Of a stretch of DNA of 64,000 nucleotides, positions 43,018 through 54,599 are shown piece after piece. This stretch comes from Aquarana catesbeiana. Taxonomy: Eukaryota > Chordata > Amphibia > Anura > Ranidae. The translations under genes and the position numbers were made by a program. Below the pieces are notes generated by a model. That model did not search any database and was not told the origin of the DNA. It saw nothing but the letters and a program-made list of their open reading frames with translations. Position 1 is the stretch's first letter. Each line of letters starts with the position of its first letter. The DNA lies in NCBI RefSeq assembly GCF_042186555.1, contig NC_133324.1:129797655-129861654 (forward strand). The letters run 5' to 3'.

Positions 43018-44035
43018 CAAGAACAAAGGACGTCCAGTTGAAGCTACGTAACAATGATGTTGCGAAACGCGTCGACGTAATCACGGTGTGCAGACGCCTA
43101 CTCAGCCATCTCCCCCACTCGAATGGGAGACGGGGACATTTTGACAGGAGACACTGTATCCCTCCAGAGGAACCGTAATTAGCAGTCTATTTGTTACGAG
43201 CCACAGCTGCAGCCTGAACTTCTAAAGAGTTGGATTGCCATACACCACGTCCCTGTGAGATACAGCGAGATGTAGCAAGCCAAAGACGGCATCTTACTTA
43301 AAGGCGGAGGAACTACGGTGAAGCAGAGTTGCCATGGAAACTTAGGAGATGCTGTCCGATCCTCATACTACAAGAGGCGGCCGCTTTGCTATTAATGTGG
43401 CTGTGCTTTGATTAATGCGGACCTCGGGACAGTATGCTGTGATGGTTAAGCATCTACTGATTTAAATGACTGCCTTTGAAATAGAAATATAAAGTTAAAC
43501 CAGGAAATTTCCAGCAAGCTTGGGGTACCTTGTAAATAGCACTTAGCAGTGACCGCATCAACTTCATGTGGCTTCAATTATCCTCAAATACCCCATAGAG
43601 ATTCTCCACATGTCATAATGATTTATACTGCAGGAATGGACTCTTTTTTGAATGATATGCTTTGAGCATGCGCATGCAATTCACCATTTTTTGACATTCT
43701 ATTTAGTTTATTCCTTTGATACCCACAGCAGTTGATGACATATTCAATGGGGTCTTATTAGATGGGTTACATCAGAGTTTATTGAACCCCCCATTCCCCT
43801 CCTCCCTCCCCCGGGGAACCACGCATGCACAATGCTCCATTTTTATTAGATATTGGTTTCTTGTATGGTGGATCTTACCTATTTGTACTTTTGCAGGTTT
43901 AATCATTGCCAAATTTTAATATATGCTACCTTAATAAACTTTATTTTTAAATAACTTTCTCCCATCATTGCCCACTATATTCACAGTAACTGTCACTCTC
44001 TTGTGCCTCTCTTCTGATCCCCTTTTTTCTAAGTA
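43018..44035 (+). mobile_element. Retroposon-like insertion 4 with 14-bp target duplication
   Basis: cgggtgtaacattc at 43004-43017 is repeated exactly at 44036-44049. The insertion begins 'caagaacaaaggacgtcc' and contains the CGAAACGCGT motif at 43063-43072, as insertion 1 does. Near its far end is 'ccttaataaactttattttt' with AATAAA at about 43933. It lacks the obvious long arms seen in insertions 1-3. Confidence 0.8.
43035..43072 (+). ncRNA. Hammerhead-ribozyme-like core, degenerate, copy 2
   Basis: CAGTTGA at 43035-43041 occupies the CUGANGA position. Then comes a 6-bp hairpin GTAACA-ATGA-TGTTGC, then GAAA and CGCGT (43063-43072). Six bases separate the heptamer from the hairpin, which a working ribozyme would not have. 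The similarity to 27299-27327 supports a shared ancestor. Confidence 0.35.
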
Positions 44036-44257
44036 CGGGTGTAACATTCGTCAGAGCACCCCAAAGTGTCAACAGTTCCTGGGCGTCAACAGCGCCCCCG
44101 CACCTCTGGCCACATATAGTACTGCATACACCAGCAGTGGTTGTGGAACGAATCATCTGAGTTTCCATTATTTCTTATGGGAAAACTCGCTTTGATATAC
44201 GAGTGCTTTGGATTACAAACATGCTTCTGGAATGAATTATGCTCATAATCCAAGGTA

Positions 44258-45780
44258 TTACTGCATACCATACCTGTCTGATCCCCCTGGAAGCCGTAAA
44301 TTGCTGTTGGAAGCATTGGACGAGGTGGGGAGTTAGGGCCGCGAGGTCACAGTCTCTACCTTGTCCAATCAGAGAATGCTTTGCATTCATTCAGAAAATG
44401 CAAAGCATTCTCTAAAATGGTTCCCATGCTGGGTGGTCAACCTCCTGTGTTCATAATGCAGCAGGCCAGGCTCGCAACACAGAGCACAGAAGCAGATTAC
44501 TGGAGTAGCAGTGTCTAGTTCAGTGATTTTTCAACTTCCAGAGACATTGGCTAGGTATGGTATATACATAGTTACATTAGTCCAAGCTGGGTCAGTGTAA
44601 CTATGTGAAAATATACCATATCTAGAATGCTCAGGAATGCATGCATAGCTTGTACTGAGTTTTCTATCCGCAGCTTCTGTACCTGGATCGTGCTATCTCT
44701 GAGTGCTAGATTTTTTTTCTTCTTTGTTCCTCAAAGGCAAAGCCAACACCAGTCATGAGTTTCATAAAAAATTGGTTAATGTAAAATCATTATAAGGTAT
44801 AAACATTTGCCCCGGCTTATGTTGTTCGTGATTTAAGTATGATTTGACTGGCACTAATGCTCACCATAAGTAGCTGGCGCCAGTTTTTGTCAAGCCTTCA
44901 GCAGCCACTCAACATCAAAACCCTTTAATTTTATTGCAACATACTTCAGGGTTAATTAATGCACATATTGTACTTCCATTGCTCAGCTGGAGAAGTGCGC
45001 AGACCTTTGGAAATAAGTAACAGCTACTTATAGTACTAAATGTATGTACTTGTGGTATGTTGGAGTGCCTGATCAGTGAATAAGAATCTTATGAATTCTC
45101 ATAAAATCTAATGAAATAACTTTAATAGAATAGTTCTTGTAGAAACTAAAACTGTCCATTTTCTGCTCTCCATACTGAACAATTACACAGTACTGTAGTG
45201 TGAAAAAAAAATTCGGTATTTGATCAGCACTGGCAGCCTAAAACTTCCCCAGATATGTAATTTCCTGACTCACAGATTTCCTCAGAAGCTTTCACTAAGA
45301 TACAAATCTGATTTTGGGTATCCCCTGGAGTGAAAGTTTGGTGAGATATTCCCAAAGGGTTAACTTCTACAGGGATGCCGAACGTGCAACTTTCCTCATT
45401 GGAACACTGCAAGTGCATTCATAATGAAAAGGTCACTCCCATTCAGATTCGCTTTGCACGTTAACATAATCAAACAAACTGCTCTTAATTTAGAGCAGAA
45501 GCAGGCAGGAATCTGCGGCAAAGTTTTTTAAAATGTTTGCAATGTACATGGATCACCTGGTGGGGAATGTGTGTTTTTGTGTTTATTTTTTTTTTACACA
45601 CTGAAACATCGGCACACAACTGTAGGTGTCTACAGATATGATTTTCCTGGACTGTTTAATTTCTTTTTATATCAAGAAAAGACAGAAGTCAAGATGCTTC
45701 ACGGTTTTGTCCTTGATTTCTGTAGGAACAGAAATTAGGCTGGGCTAAAAGGCAGACAAGAGGAGAGTGGAGTAGTAGGG
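44258..45780. other. No gene recognised
   Basis: 44544-44625 holds a small hairpin ('catagttacattagtcc' against 'cagtgtaactatg') that is repeated near 54172-54214. The rest shows no coding similarity. Confidence 0.5.
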
Positions 45781-45793
45781 GAACCCATACTAC

Positions 45794-46010
45794 TATCACT
45801 GCCCTCCTCGTCCGTGATAGGGAAACACTCAGTTTCCCTATCACTGCCCTCCTCGTCCGTGATAGGGAAACACTCAGTTTCCCAGCAGTGATTCAATGTT
45901 CCGCCTATCACGGACGTCCTCTCGTCCTCATCGCACGGACGAGGACGAGAGGATGTCCGTGATAGGCGGAACACTAAACACTGACTGCTGGGAAACTGAG
46001 TGTTCCACCT
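45794..46010. repeat. 45-bp direct duplication beside a nested inverted repeat
   Basis: A 45-bp unit starting tatcactgccctcctcgtcc occurs at 45794 and 45839. It is followed by a long hairpin: 'tgttccgcctatcacggac' (45897) against its complement ending about 45974, with outer arms 'ggaaacactcagtttcccag' and its complement near 45985-46007. Confidence 0.85.
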
Positions 46011-46106
46011 ATCACGGACAAGGATGAGGAGGAGGCGGCGCGGCTTTCGTACACTGGATGGTCGCTGTCTGACTGCACGACACGGGCTGATCAGGTAGGC
46101 AGATCG

Positions 46107-46262
46107 TCACAGGGAGGCTGCAATGTAATGGACACAGGGAGGCTGCAATGTAATGGACACAGGGAGGCTGCAATGTAATGGACACAGGGAGGCTGCAATG
46201 TAATGGACACAGGGAGGCTGCAATGTAATGGACACAGGGAGGCTGCAATGGACACAGTGAGG
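46107..46262. repeat. 25-bp minisatellite, about 6 copies
   Basis: Units of 'ggacacagggaggctgcaat' plus 'gtaat' (25 bp), nearly identical. The last copy is shortened. Confidence 0.97.
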
Positions 46263-47035
46263 CATGCAGCTGCAGATGGGCATTGTTGATCCTCTTTCCC
46301 CAGTTTTGCAGTTTTTGGTGGTAAATTAGGTGCCTCGGCTTATATTCGGGACGGCTTATACTCAAGTATATACGGTACATTTTTCTTGCTTTTTGCCATT
46401 TAGCTTGTTAATCTGTAGACGTGTAAACACTTATGAAATGCTACAGTGATACTTGTGTTCTGTTAGCATGTTTTCCACTGTGGATGGATTGGTTGGTTGC
46501 ATAAATCAAATAATCGGGCATCACTTTACAGCTTTGTACTGGCCTCAAGCTTGATATAAAATTGTTCCTTTCTAAGTTACATAGTAATTTGTCAAACATA
46601 TTAATGTAGTACCTGCAAATACTGTACATGGATCAGCCAAAAAAAAAAGCAAACTCTGCAAGAATATAGGACTGTACACGTTTTGTCATAGTTTTTATTT
46701 TGCTCTATGAGGTGATTGGTTTGTTCATTGGTACATAAAATGGCTTAACTGACTGATCAAGAAACAGCAAGCCTTTGTGTGGAGGGGGAAGCACATGTGA
46801 ATTGGAATGCACATGACAGCATGTGATATTAAGTTAATTACACAGGGAGCACCTAATGCTAGCAATGCAGACAGTTGCTGTCTTTTACATGGTAGTCTCT
46901 TACGCAGTGTACATGCTTCCCGAAGATACAGTCACATTTCTCAGATGCAGTTAAAGCACACATTTTTACTTCATTTTTTTTTGGCATAAACATTTTTATT
47001 ACTTTTTATTTTGTATGCATGATGACGACTTTATT
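46263..47035. other. No recognised feature
   Basis: A+T-rich, no supported gene. Confidence 0.5.
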
Positions 47036-47286
47036 GTGCTTTATAGGGCTGCAACTAACGATTATCTTCATAATCGATTAGTTGGCCGATTTATTGTTTT
47101 GATTAATTGGTTAATAACCTTAAAGTGTGGTGTATAATGTAGTTAATATGTAAAGTTTAAAAAAAATTATTCTTGAATATCTCTATGCAGTGGTAAATAG
47201 AAATAACCAACTATATGGTTAGGGAGCAAAATTTCTAATCCATTCTGAGAATAACAGACAGAAGAGATATACTGTGTATACTATTA

Positions 47287-47694
47287 GGCCCCTTTCACAC
47301 TGGAGCGGTTTTCAGGCGGTATTGCGCTAAAAATACCGCCTGAAAACCGCCCCTAAACAGCCTCCGCTGTTTGTTCAGTGTGAAAGCCCGAGGGCTTTCA
47401 CACTGAAGCGGTGCGCTCGCAGGACGGTAAAAAAAGTCCTGCGAGCCGCTTCTTTGGAGCGGGGAAGGAGCGGTGTATTCACCGCTCCTAAACTGCTCCT
47501 GCCCATTGAAATCAATGGGACAGCGCGGCTATAGCCGCGCTGTACGAGCGGATTTAACCCTTTTTCGGCCGCCAGCGGGGGTTAAAACCGAACCGCTAGC
47601 GGCCGAATACCGCTGCAAGAACAACGGTACAGCAGCGCTAAAAATAGCGCTGTTGTACCGCCGACGCCCGCACCGCTCCAGTGTGAAAGGGGCC
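47287..47694. mobile_element. TTA-target MITE with GGCCCCTTTCACACTGGAGC ends, copy 1
   Basis: GGCCCCTTTCACACTGGAGC at the left is the exact complement of the right end at 47694, flanked by TTA (47284-47286, 47695-47697). The interior contains further stems such as 'cgcggctatagccgcg'. PIF/Harbinger-like by target site. Confidence 0.93.
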
Positions 47695-48570
47695 TTAGAG
47701 GGTGAATCTAGTAAATATCATCAGGCTCGGATCACATTTTTTTTATTTAAAGAATAAAAAAAACGTTAGACTGTTTTGCAGATTTTCAAACATTACTCTA
47801 ATATATTATATGCTGGCCATACAAAAACAATATCTTCCTTCAATAAAAAAAAAAATGTAATTTTTAAGAACGTTCGATTTTTCAAATCGTTAGTGGGGTC
47901 AAATCGACGTTCGTTTTCAACTACGGTGATGGGAAAATTTAGAAATAGAAAACTTCTTGGTCAAAGGAATTTTCAGACAGTGTATGTGGTTTTCGTCCAG
48001 AGATTAAAAGCAAGAGAAATTTTCAAACAACATTCTTTCATTTAGCGAATGTACAAAGATTCTTCATATGAATATTCTCGTCTGAAAATTAATCCGTAAG
48101 CCCAGCATAAGGCTCGGATCACCCCTATTTAGTTTGCTTTTGATCTGTTTCTGCAGTGCTTTTTGCTGTGCGTTTTTTATTTTTGCGCACTTGATTTTGC
48201 TGCGAATTGTGTCTTTTGCATTTTTTTTTTTTTTTTTTAAAACACAAATTGCTGCAAAAAACGCACTACATGCCTTTTTCCGCAGCTTCTCCATTGAAGT
48301 ATATTGAACCAAAAAAGTACCGTTTTACCTTTCCAAATACGCAGCGGCTGAAAAAAGCATAGATGTGAACGCGTCTCATAGAAAACCATGTTAAATGAAC
48401 TGTAGTACGTTTCTGCAAAAAGCACCAAAATACACATAGGTGTGACCCAGGCCTAAGACGTTTAGCAGCAGCAGCATGCTTTTTTTTTTTGTATCACCTG
48501 TCATAATGTGGTTAAAAAAACTACAATTAGCACTTTATAGTACAAAAAGAGCAAATGATCGCTACTATTA

Positions 48571-48981
48571 CACCCCTTTCATACTGGACAGTTTTGCAGG
48601 TGCTATAGCCTTAAAAATAGCGCCTGCAAACAGCCCTAAAACAGCTGTTCCCATTCACTCCAGTGTGAAAGCCCGAGGGCTTTCACCCTGGAGCAGTGCG
48701 CTGGCAGGACGTCAGAAAAAGTCCTGCCAGCAGCTTCTTTGGAGCGGTGAAGGAGCGGTGAACTCACCGCTGCTCCCTATTGAAATCAGAGGGGCAGCGC
48801 TGCGATACCTTCCGATCCAGTGGCGTTTTCCGGGCGGATTTAACCCCTTTTTGACCGCTAGCGGGGGGTTAAAACCGCCCCGCTAGCGGCCGAATAGCGC
48901 CACTAAAACGACGGTAAAGCGGCGCTAAAAATAGCACCGCTTTACCGCTGACGCCTGGGCGCCAGCAGTGTGAAAGGGGTC
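48571..48981. mobile_element. TTA-target MITE with CCCCTTTCA ends, copy 2
   Basis: Same family as 47287-47694 ('gtgtgaaagcccgagggctt', 'gcggccgaata'), more diverged. Flanks are TTA on the left and TAA on the right, so one base of the duplication has changed. Confidence 0.88.
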
Positions 48982-49472
48982 TAAGGGGTTCATTTTTTTT
49001 TTATTTAGGAACAGTGAAAGTAATATATATTATATCATGTATATAATAACACACCCAGAAGTAGGATATATGGGCATATATGAAGGGGGAAGGGAGATGT
49101 AAATCTTTTATTTTAAATTAGTACTAAAAGCTGACCCTTTTTTTTTTTTTTTTTTTCCTTTATGGATATCATTTTAAATATAATGCACAATACTGGTAAA
49201 CATTTACTTTAAGTGTAATGGTAATACCTTACCTCTAGAGCATCAGCCTCTGCCTTCTCTGAGTTCAGATGCTGATCTTCCCTGAGTCTTTAAAGTCCTT
49301 TTTGTTTTCAACTAAAAAAAAAAAAAAAAAAAAAAGTTATACTTGCCTGCTCTGTGTAATGGCTTTGCACAGAGCAACCCAGATTCTCCTCTTCTGGGGT
49401 CCCCCACCGACACTTCTGGCTCCTCCTGTTTCCAGAGTGACCCAATAGCAAGCTGCGAAGTATAGTATAAGG

Positions 49473-49620
49473 CAGGGATCCTCAAACTACGGCCCTCCAG
49501 CTGTTACGGAACTACACATCCGATAAGGCATTGTAAAACGCCAACATTCACAGACATGATTAAGCATGATGGGAACTGCAGTTCCTGAACAACTGGAGGG
49601 CTGTAGTTTGAAGACCCCTG
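49473..49620. mobile_element. hAT MITE, 148 bp, perfect 8-bp duplication
   Basis: gtataagg at 49465-49472 is repeated exactly at 49621-49628. The ends CAGGGATCCTCAAACTACGG and its approximate complement ('ctgtagtttgaagacccctg') are imperfect inverted repeats. Confidence 0.93.
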
Positions 49621-49876
49621 GTATAAGGTAAAGAAAACTTCTGCCTTTAGGACCACTCACTTCCTGCCCAGGACTAAATGTCCCATGAGGCATTGCTCTT
49701 CACACATTCTGAAGTTCTCAGGCACTTACTGACATGGATGTGTATGGATGGTGTACTGAGCTGTATGTGTGCTGCACTGTAATACCTGATATGTAAACAA
49801 ATAATGCATTCTGTATGCAGGCCATCTAATCGGCTGGCCGATGAATCGATTATGAAATTAATCGATTACTATTTTC

Positions 49877-50786
49877 TAGGGATGCACCGAAATTTCGGCC
49901 ACCGAAACATCGGCCGAAAATGGCCCTTTCGGCATAAAGCCGAAAGAGAATTTTTGCCGATACTGGAGCCGAAAATGGGCCGGAGCCTGGGCGGGGCTCA
50001 GCCCCTGCCCCTGGTGTCGCCTATCAGGGGAGCTTCCTATATCGTTGAAAGGGGGAAGAGCTGCAGCCGCCGCCTGCTTGATTACAGCGCCGGGAACATC
50101 ACAGCTTTCATTTCAATAGCTGTGTGTTCCACGCTGCGCGCTGTCGCATACAGCCCCTTCCCCTTGTCTGGGCACTTTGATAGACAGATCACCCGTCCAA
50201 TCCTGAGACGGGTGATCTGTCTATCAAAGTTCCCCGGACAAGGGGGAGGGGCTGTATGTGACGGCGCGCAGCGGGGAACACAAAGCTATTGAAATGAAAG
50301 CTGTGATGTTCCCGGCACTGTAATGAAACAGGCGGCAGCTCTCCTCTCCCTTCACTGGCTGCAATGGGCACACTGGCTACACTACTAGGGAAACTGGCTA
50401 CACTAGAATGGGGACACTGGCTGCCCTACCGGGGACACTGGCTGGCTGCATCTGACGGGCACTGGTGAGGCTGCATTGATCTCTTGCATCATGTCCGCAG
50501 TCTCTGACTCTCTGACCATGTCCACAGTCTCTTGCCATCTCCTGTACTGTGTCCCCAGTGTCTGACCGTCTCCTGTACCGTGTCCGCGGTCTCTGACCGT
50601 CTCCTGTACCGTGTCCGCGGTCTCTGACCGTCTCCTGTACCGTGTCCGCGGTCTCTGACCGTCTCCTGTATAAAAATATTTTTAAAAACAGTCACTTTCG
50701 GTATAGGTGTTGTTTCGGTATCGGTTTTGGTTTTCGGGATCAAGGATTGGTTTCGGCACCAAAAAAACCATTCGGTACACCCCCTA
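49877..50786. mobile_element. hAT element (TAGGGATGCACCGAAA ends), 910 bp, perfect 8-bp duplication
   Basis: CTATTTTC at 49869-49876 is repeated exactly at 50787-50794. The ends are TAGGGATGCACCGAAATTTC and, from the other strand, TAGGGGGTGTACCGAATGG. The interior has a roughly 250-bp palindrome (50075-50325; 'gggtgatctgtctatcaaag' against its complement) and a 30-bp tandem repeat of 'tctgaccgtctcctgtaccg' type (50555-50670). Confidence 0.9.
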
Positions 50787-50854
50787 CTATTTTCATAATC
50801 GATTCGTTGTTTTGGCCCTAGGGCTTTATACAAAGTGGTGGAAAACCTTTAAGG

Positions 50855-51437
50855 CAGGGGTGTCCAAACTTTTTTTAAAAGAGGGCCAGATTTGATGAAG
50901 TGAACATGCGTGAGGGCCATCCATTTTGCCTGACATTCTTTGAACCATTAAAATTTGGTCCAAGTGTGTTCGTCCGAGCACTTATACACTGCCCAACAAG
51001 AATTCTCTTGCCTTTGTGGCTGTGTGTGGTGAAGAGATGAGTTTGGGCGTGTTATTTGGATATACCATATTTATCAGCATATAAAACGCACCTTCACTTT
51101 AAGAGGGAAGTTTCAGGAAAAAAAAGTAAATTTTAAATAAAGAACTGTGAAGCAAAATAAGGGTCAGTGCCCATCAATGCAGCCTCGGAGGGGACAGGGA
51201 GGGGGGTGGGACGAGCACCGACAGATTACATACAGGAGAATCTCCTTTTTACTCGGCGGCCTCTTTAATACAAAGTCCCGCCTCCTATGATAGAAATAAC
51301 AGTCCTCCAATGGCAGCTCAGGAGAAGTTACTTCCTATTACAGACAACATACATACATACATACATACAGCACCCCTGGTAATTTATGTATTAAACTGGA
51401 ACGTGGGCCGAAATTGGTCATACTTTGGACATGCCTG
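50855..51437. mobile_element. hAT element (CAGGGGTGTCCAAAC ends), perfect 8-bp duplication
   Basis: ctttaagg at 50847-50854 is repeated exactly at 51438-51445. The ends CAGGGGTGTCCAAACTTT and, from the other strand, CAGGCATGTCCAAAGTAT fit hAT. The interior includes a (catacata)n tract near 51345-51368 and no transposase. Confidence 0.9.
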
Positions 51438-51840
51438 CTTTAAGGACTTTGAGACTACATGGCACGTTTTTTTATTAAAGCGGTAGTAAACCGCATCTTT
51501 AAAGAAAAAAGCCTGCAGGACAATGGTATAATGTGCTAGTATGCATCACATACTAGCACATTATGAAATACTTACCTTTTAAAAGGAAGCCCTCCTGTGG
51601 CACGCTGTCACCACTGACAGGGCTTCAATCTTCCCCCAGTCTTCCTTGTGGGTTTGCATGCTCTTGCTGTCTAATTGGCCGAGCCACGATGACGTGACTC
51701 CCATACAGGAGTCCTGGACTGTGGCACGGAGCTCTTAAGGGACGGCACGGGTATGCCATCCCTTCAGAGTGCATGCGTCGGTGACATCACCAGCTGCATG
51801 CAGTGTAAATATCTCCTAAACAGTGCGGGTTTAGGAGATA

Positions 51841-53327
51841 CAGTGCATCCGTAAAGTATTCACGTTTCACTTTTTCCACATTTTATGTTACAGCCTTATT
51901 CCAAAATAAATTAAATGCATTATTTTCCCCAAGTTTCTACAAACAATACCCCATTAATGACAACGTGAAAGAAGTTTGTTTGAATACTTTGCAAATGTAT
52001 TAAAAATGAAAAATGAAAAAAATCCTATGTACATAAGTATTCACAGCCTTTGCTCAATACTTTCTTGAAGCACCTTTGGCACCAATTACAGCCTCAAGTC
52101 TTTTTGAGTATGATGCGACAAGCTTGGCACACCTATTTTTGTGCAGTTTCTCCCATTCTTTTTTGCAGGACCTCTCAAGCTCTCTCAGGTTGGATGGGGA
52201 GAGTTGGTGCACAGCCATTTTCAGATCTCTCCAGAGATGTTCAATCAGGTTCAAGTCTGGGCTCTGGCTGGAACACTCAAGACATTCACAGAGTTGTCCC
52301 ATAGCCCCTTCTTTGTGCTTAGGGTCCTTGTCCTGTGTGAAGATGAACCTTCAACGCAGGCTGAGGTCCAGAGCGCTCTGGAGCAGGTTTTCATCAACGG
52401 TATCTCTCTACATTGCTATATTCCCTCCATCCTGACCAGTCTCTCAGTTTCTGCCTTTGAAAAACATCACCACGGCATTATGCTGCCACCACCATGCTTC
52501 ACTGTAGGGATGTTATTGGCCAGGTGATAAGCGGCACCTGGTTTCCTCCAGACATGACGCTTGCCATTCAGGCCAAAGAGTTCAATCCTTGTTTCATCAG
52601 ACCAGAGAATTTTGTTTCTCATGGTCTGAGAGTCCTTCGGGTGCCTTTTGGCAATTTCCAGGCGGATTGTCATAAGCCTTTTACTAAGGAGTGGCTTCCA
52701 TCTGGCCACTTAACCATACAGGTTTGATTGGTGGAGTGCTGCAGAGATGATTGATCTTCTGGATAGTTCTCCTCTCTCCACAGAGAAACGCTGGAGCTCT
52801 GTCAGAGTGACTATTGGGTTCTTGGTCACCTCCTCTGACTAAGGCCCTTCTCCCCGATCGCTCAGTTTGGCCACGCGGCCCTCTCTAAGAAGAGTTGTGG
52901 TGGTTCCAAACTTCTTCCATTTACAGATGATGGAGGCCACTGTGCTCAACGGAAACCTTCAATGCTGCAGAAATGTTTCTGTACTCTTCCCCAGATCTGT
53001 GCCCTGATATAATCCTGTTTCGGAGGTCTACAGACAATTCCTTGGAGTCATGGCTTGGTTTGTGCTCTGACAGGCACTGTTAAGTGGGACCTTGTATAGA
53101 CAAATGTGTGCCTTTCCAAATCATGTCCAATCAACTGAATTTACCATAGGTGGACTCCAATCAAGTTGGAGAAACCTCTCAAGGGTGATCAGTGGAAACA
53201 GGATGCACCTGAGCTCAATTTTGAGTGTCATGGCAAAAGCTGTCAATACTTATGTGCATGTGGTGATTTTCTTTTTATTTGCAAAGATTTCAAATGAACT
53301 TCTTTCACGTTGTTATGGGGTATTGTT
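51841..53327 (-). mobile_element. Tc1/mariner element 3
   Basis: The left terminus CAGTGCATCCGTAAAGTATT follows TA at 51839-51840 and belongs to a well-known vertebrate Tc1 group. The subterminal block 'caataccccattaatgacaa' (51944) is complementary to 'tgttatggggtattg' near 53312, but the outer part of the right repeat is lost. The transposase lies on the minus strand. Confidence 0.88.
52054..52830 (-). pseudogene. Tc1-like transposase remnant, minus strand
   Basis: Two minus-strand pieces are clear. 52709-52467 has KILWSDETRIELFGLNG with the first catalytic Asp, and H-V-W-R-K-P-G. 52302-52054 has SSQSPDLNLIEHLWRDLKMA with the catalytic Glu, and the C-terminal V-A-S-Y-S-K-R-L-E-A-V-I. The middle piece with the second Asp is frame-broken (52300-52470). 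The N-terminal part beyond 52710 also has stops. Confidence 0.87.
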
Positions 53328-53389
53328 ATCTTAATGTATAGAATACATTAGGATAAAACACCTTCTGCCTTTACAATCCCTTTAAGTCC

Positions 53390-54490
53390 AGTTTAAGGAG
53401 AACCAATGTTTTACCTATGCAGGGCAAAGCAACTAGATTGCTTAATCGCCTGCCCTCTCTAGCTGATAATAGTTAACCTCCCTTTGCTCCCCTACTGCCC
53501 GGATTGAAAAGAGAAGAGGTTAAAGCTTACCCCATGGTTAAGGACTTTTTCTGCTTAATGACAGCACTCAGGTTTTGCGTTTGTCCACATAGGCATCTAG
53601 TGCTGCTTTGCAAAACGAAGGGGGGAAACTGACATGTTCCCCCTATATCATATTACTTGAGTTGGCAAATTGAACAACTGAAAGCAAAGGGGAAATAATT
53701 ATAAACAGCAGATTGAATCCATAAGTCACAGTAAATTTTTCTAGAAATCACTGCACCCATCCCTACTGGCTTCAATAACTTTTTTTAAAGAGGAATTCCA
53801 GGTATGGATATTTTATATGCAATTGCATTGGACCAGCTTGGACCAGTACATCTATGTATATATAATACCTGGCCGATGCCCCTGGAATTTGGAAATCACT
53901 GAAGCAGACACTACTTGTCCAGTTATCTCCACTTGCTCCCTGGTCTCGTGCTGGGTTGGCTGCTCCTCACTGGTACCATTCAGAGAATGTTTGGCATTTT
54001 CTGGAAAAAAAGCCAAACCATCTCTGAATGAAGTGGAGAATGACATCACCACTCTGCCTCGTCCAATTAAAGAACACTATGCATTCTCTGAATGGCGTCC
54101 ATGCCAGGCAGCCCACCTTATATGTTGAGAATGCATCAGGACAGCTTCCAGCGGGGTCAGCCAGGTATGGTATATACATAGTTACATTGGTCCGAGCTGG
54201 ATCAATGTAACTATGTGTAAAATATCGATTCTGGGAATTCAGTTATAAATCACAGGTCTGGAAAAAGCATGTTGTAAATACGTGTCATTGATACTTGAGA
54301 AGTAATTCATTTTTAAGATCAAAGCATCAGCATAGTGGAAGCAGCCGAACATTCTCAAGAGGTTAGCAATGGCAACCTACGTAATTGTCTTGTGACAGGT
54401 CTCCGTTAATGTTTAAAGTGTGTCTATGGTCAAAATGGAAAATCATATATCTTAAAATCATGCTGTGTATATATTTTGAATTTCAATTAT
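53390..54490. other. No gene recognised; one small hairpin repeat
   Basis: 53795-54240 shares blocks with 44260-44620 ('ggtatggtatatacatagtt', a catagttacat hairpin), so it is a dispersed repeat. It contains no supported coding sequence. Confidence 0.5.
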
Positions 54491-54599
54491 TTCTATCCCG
54501 TGCTTAAGGCCGGGTTCACACTGGTGCGACCCGACAGCCGTCCTACTTTGGATCCGACTTTGCCCTGTGTCTTGAAACCGACATGCGTCCGACTTTCAA

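Larger units (their letters stand above)
42800..44255. mobile_element. TA-flanked element with CCTTGG termini, split by a retroposon-like insertion
   Basis: CCTTGGTTTGCGAGTAAC at 42800 and, from the other strand, CCTTGGATTATGAGCATA at 44255 are imperfect inverted ends flanked by TA (42798-42799, 44256-44257), as in Tc1/mariner MITEs. Subterminal blocks 'gtatgtggccagaggt' and 'acctctggccacatat' also mirror each other. Confidence 0.78.
47044..50820. mobile_element. hAT-type element (TAGGGCTGCAAC ends) with four nested insertions
   Basis: The left end TAGGGCTGCAACTAACGATT (47044) and the right end, from the other strand, TAGGGCCAAAACAACGAATC (50820) share the TAGGGC terminus and 'aatcgatta' subterminal words. 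The flanks gtgcttta (47036-47043) and gggcttta (50821-50828) differ at one of 8 bases. Inside are two TTA-target MITEs, a 148-bp hAT MITE and a 910-bp hAT element, each with its own target duplication. No transposase is visible. Confidence 0.78.
51476..53385. mobile_element. MITE host (TTAAAGCGGTAGTAAACC) containing Tc1 element 3
   Basis: The left end 'taaagcggtagtaaaccgc' (also seen near 37980) and the right end 'ctttacaatccctttaa' near 53369-53385 look like the two termini of one TTAA/TAA-ended repeat. The tract 'atgtgctagtatgcatcaca' is also found near 9905 and 59930. Confidence 0.5.

Noticed and set aside
45735..45974. Acidic open frame on the minus strand (repeated T-E-C-F-P-I-T-D-E-E-G-S-D)
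   Set aside because: The repeat in the peptide is the 45-bp direct duplication next to a hairpin. No start context, splice sites or homologue are recognisable.
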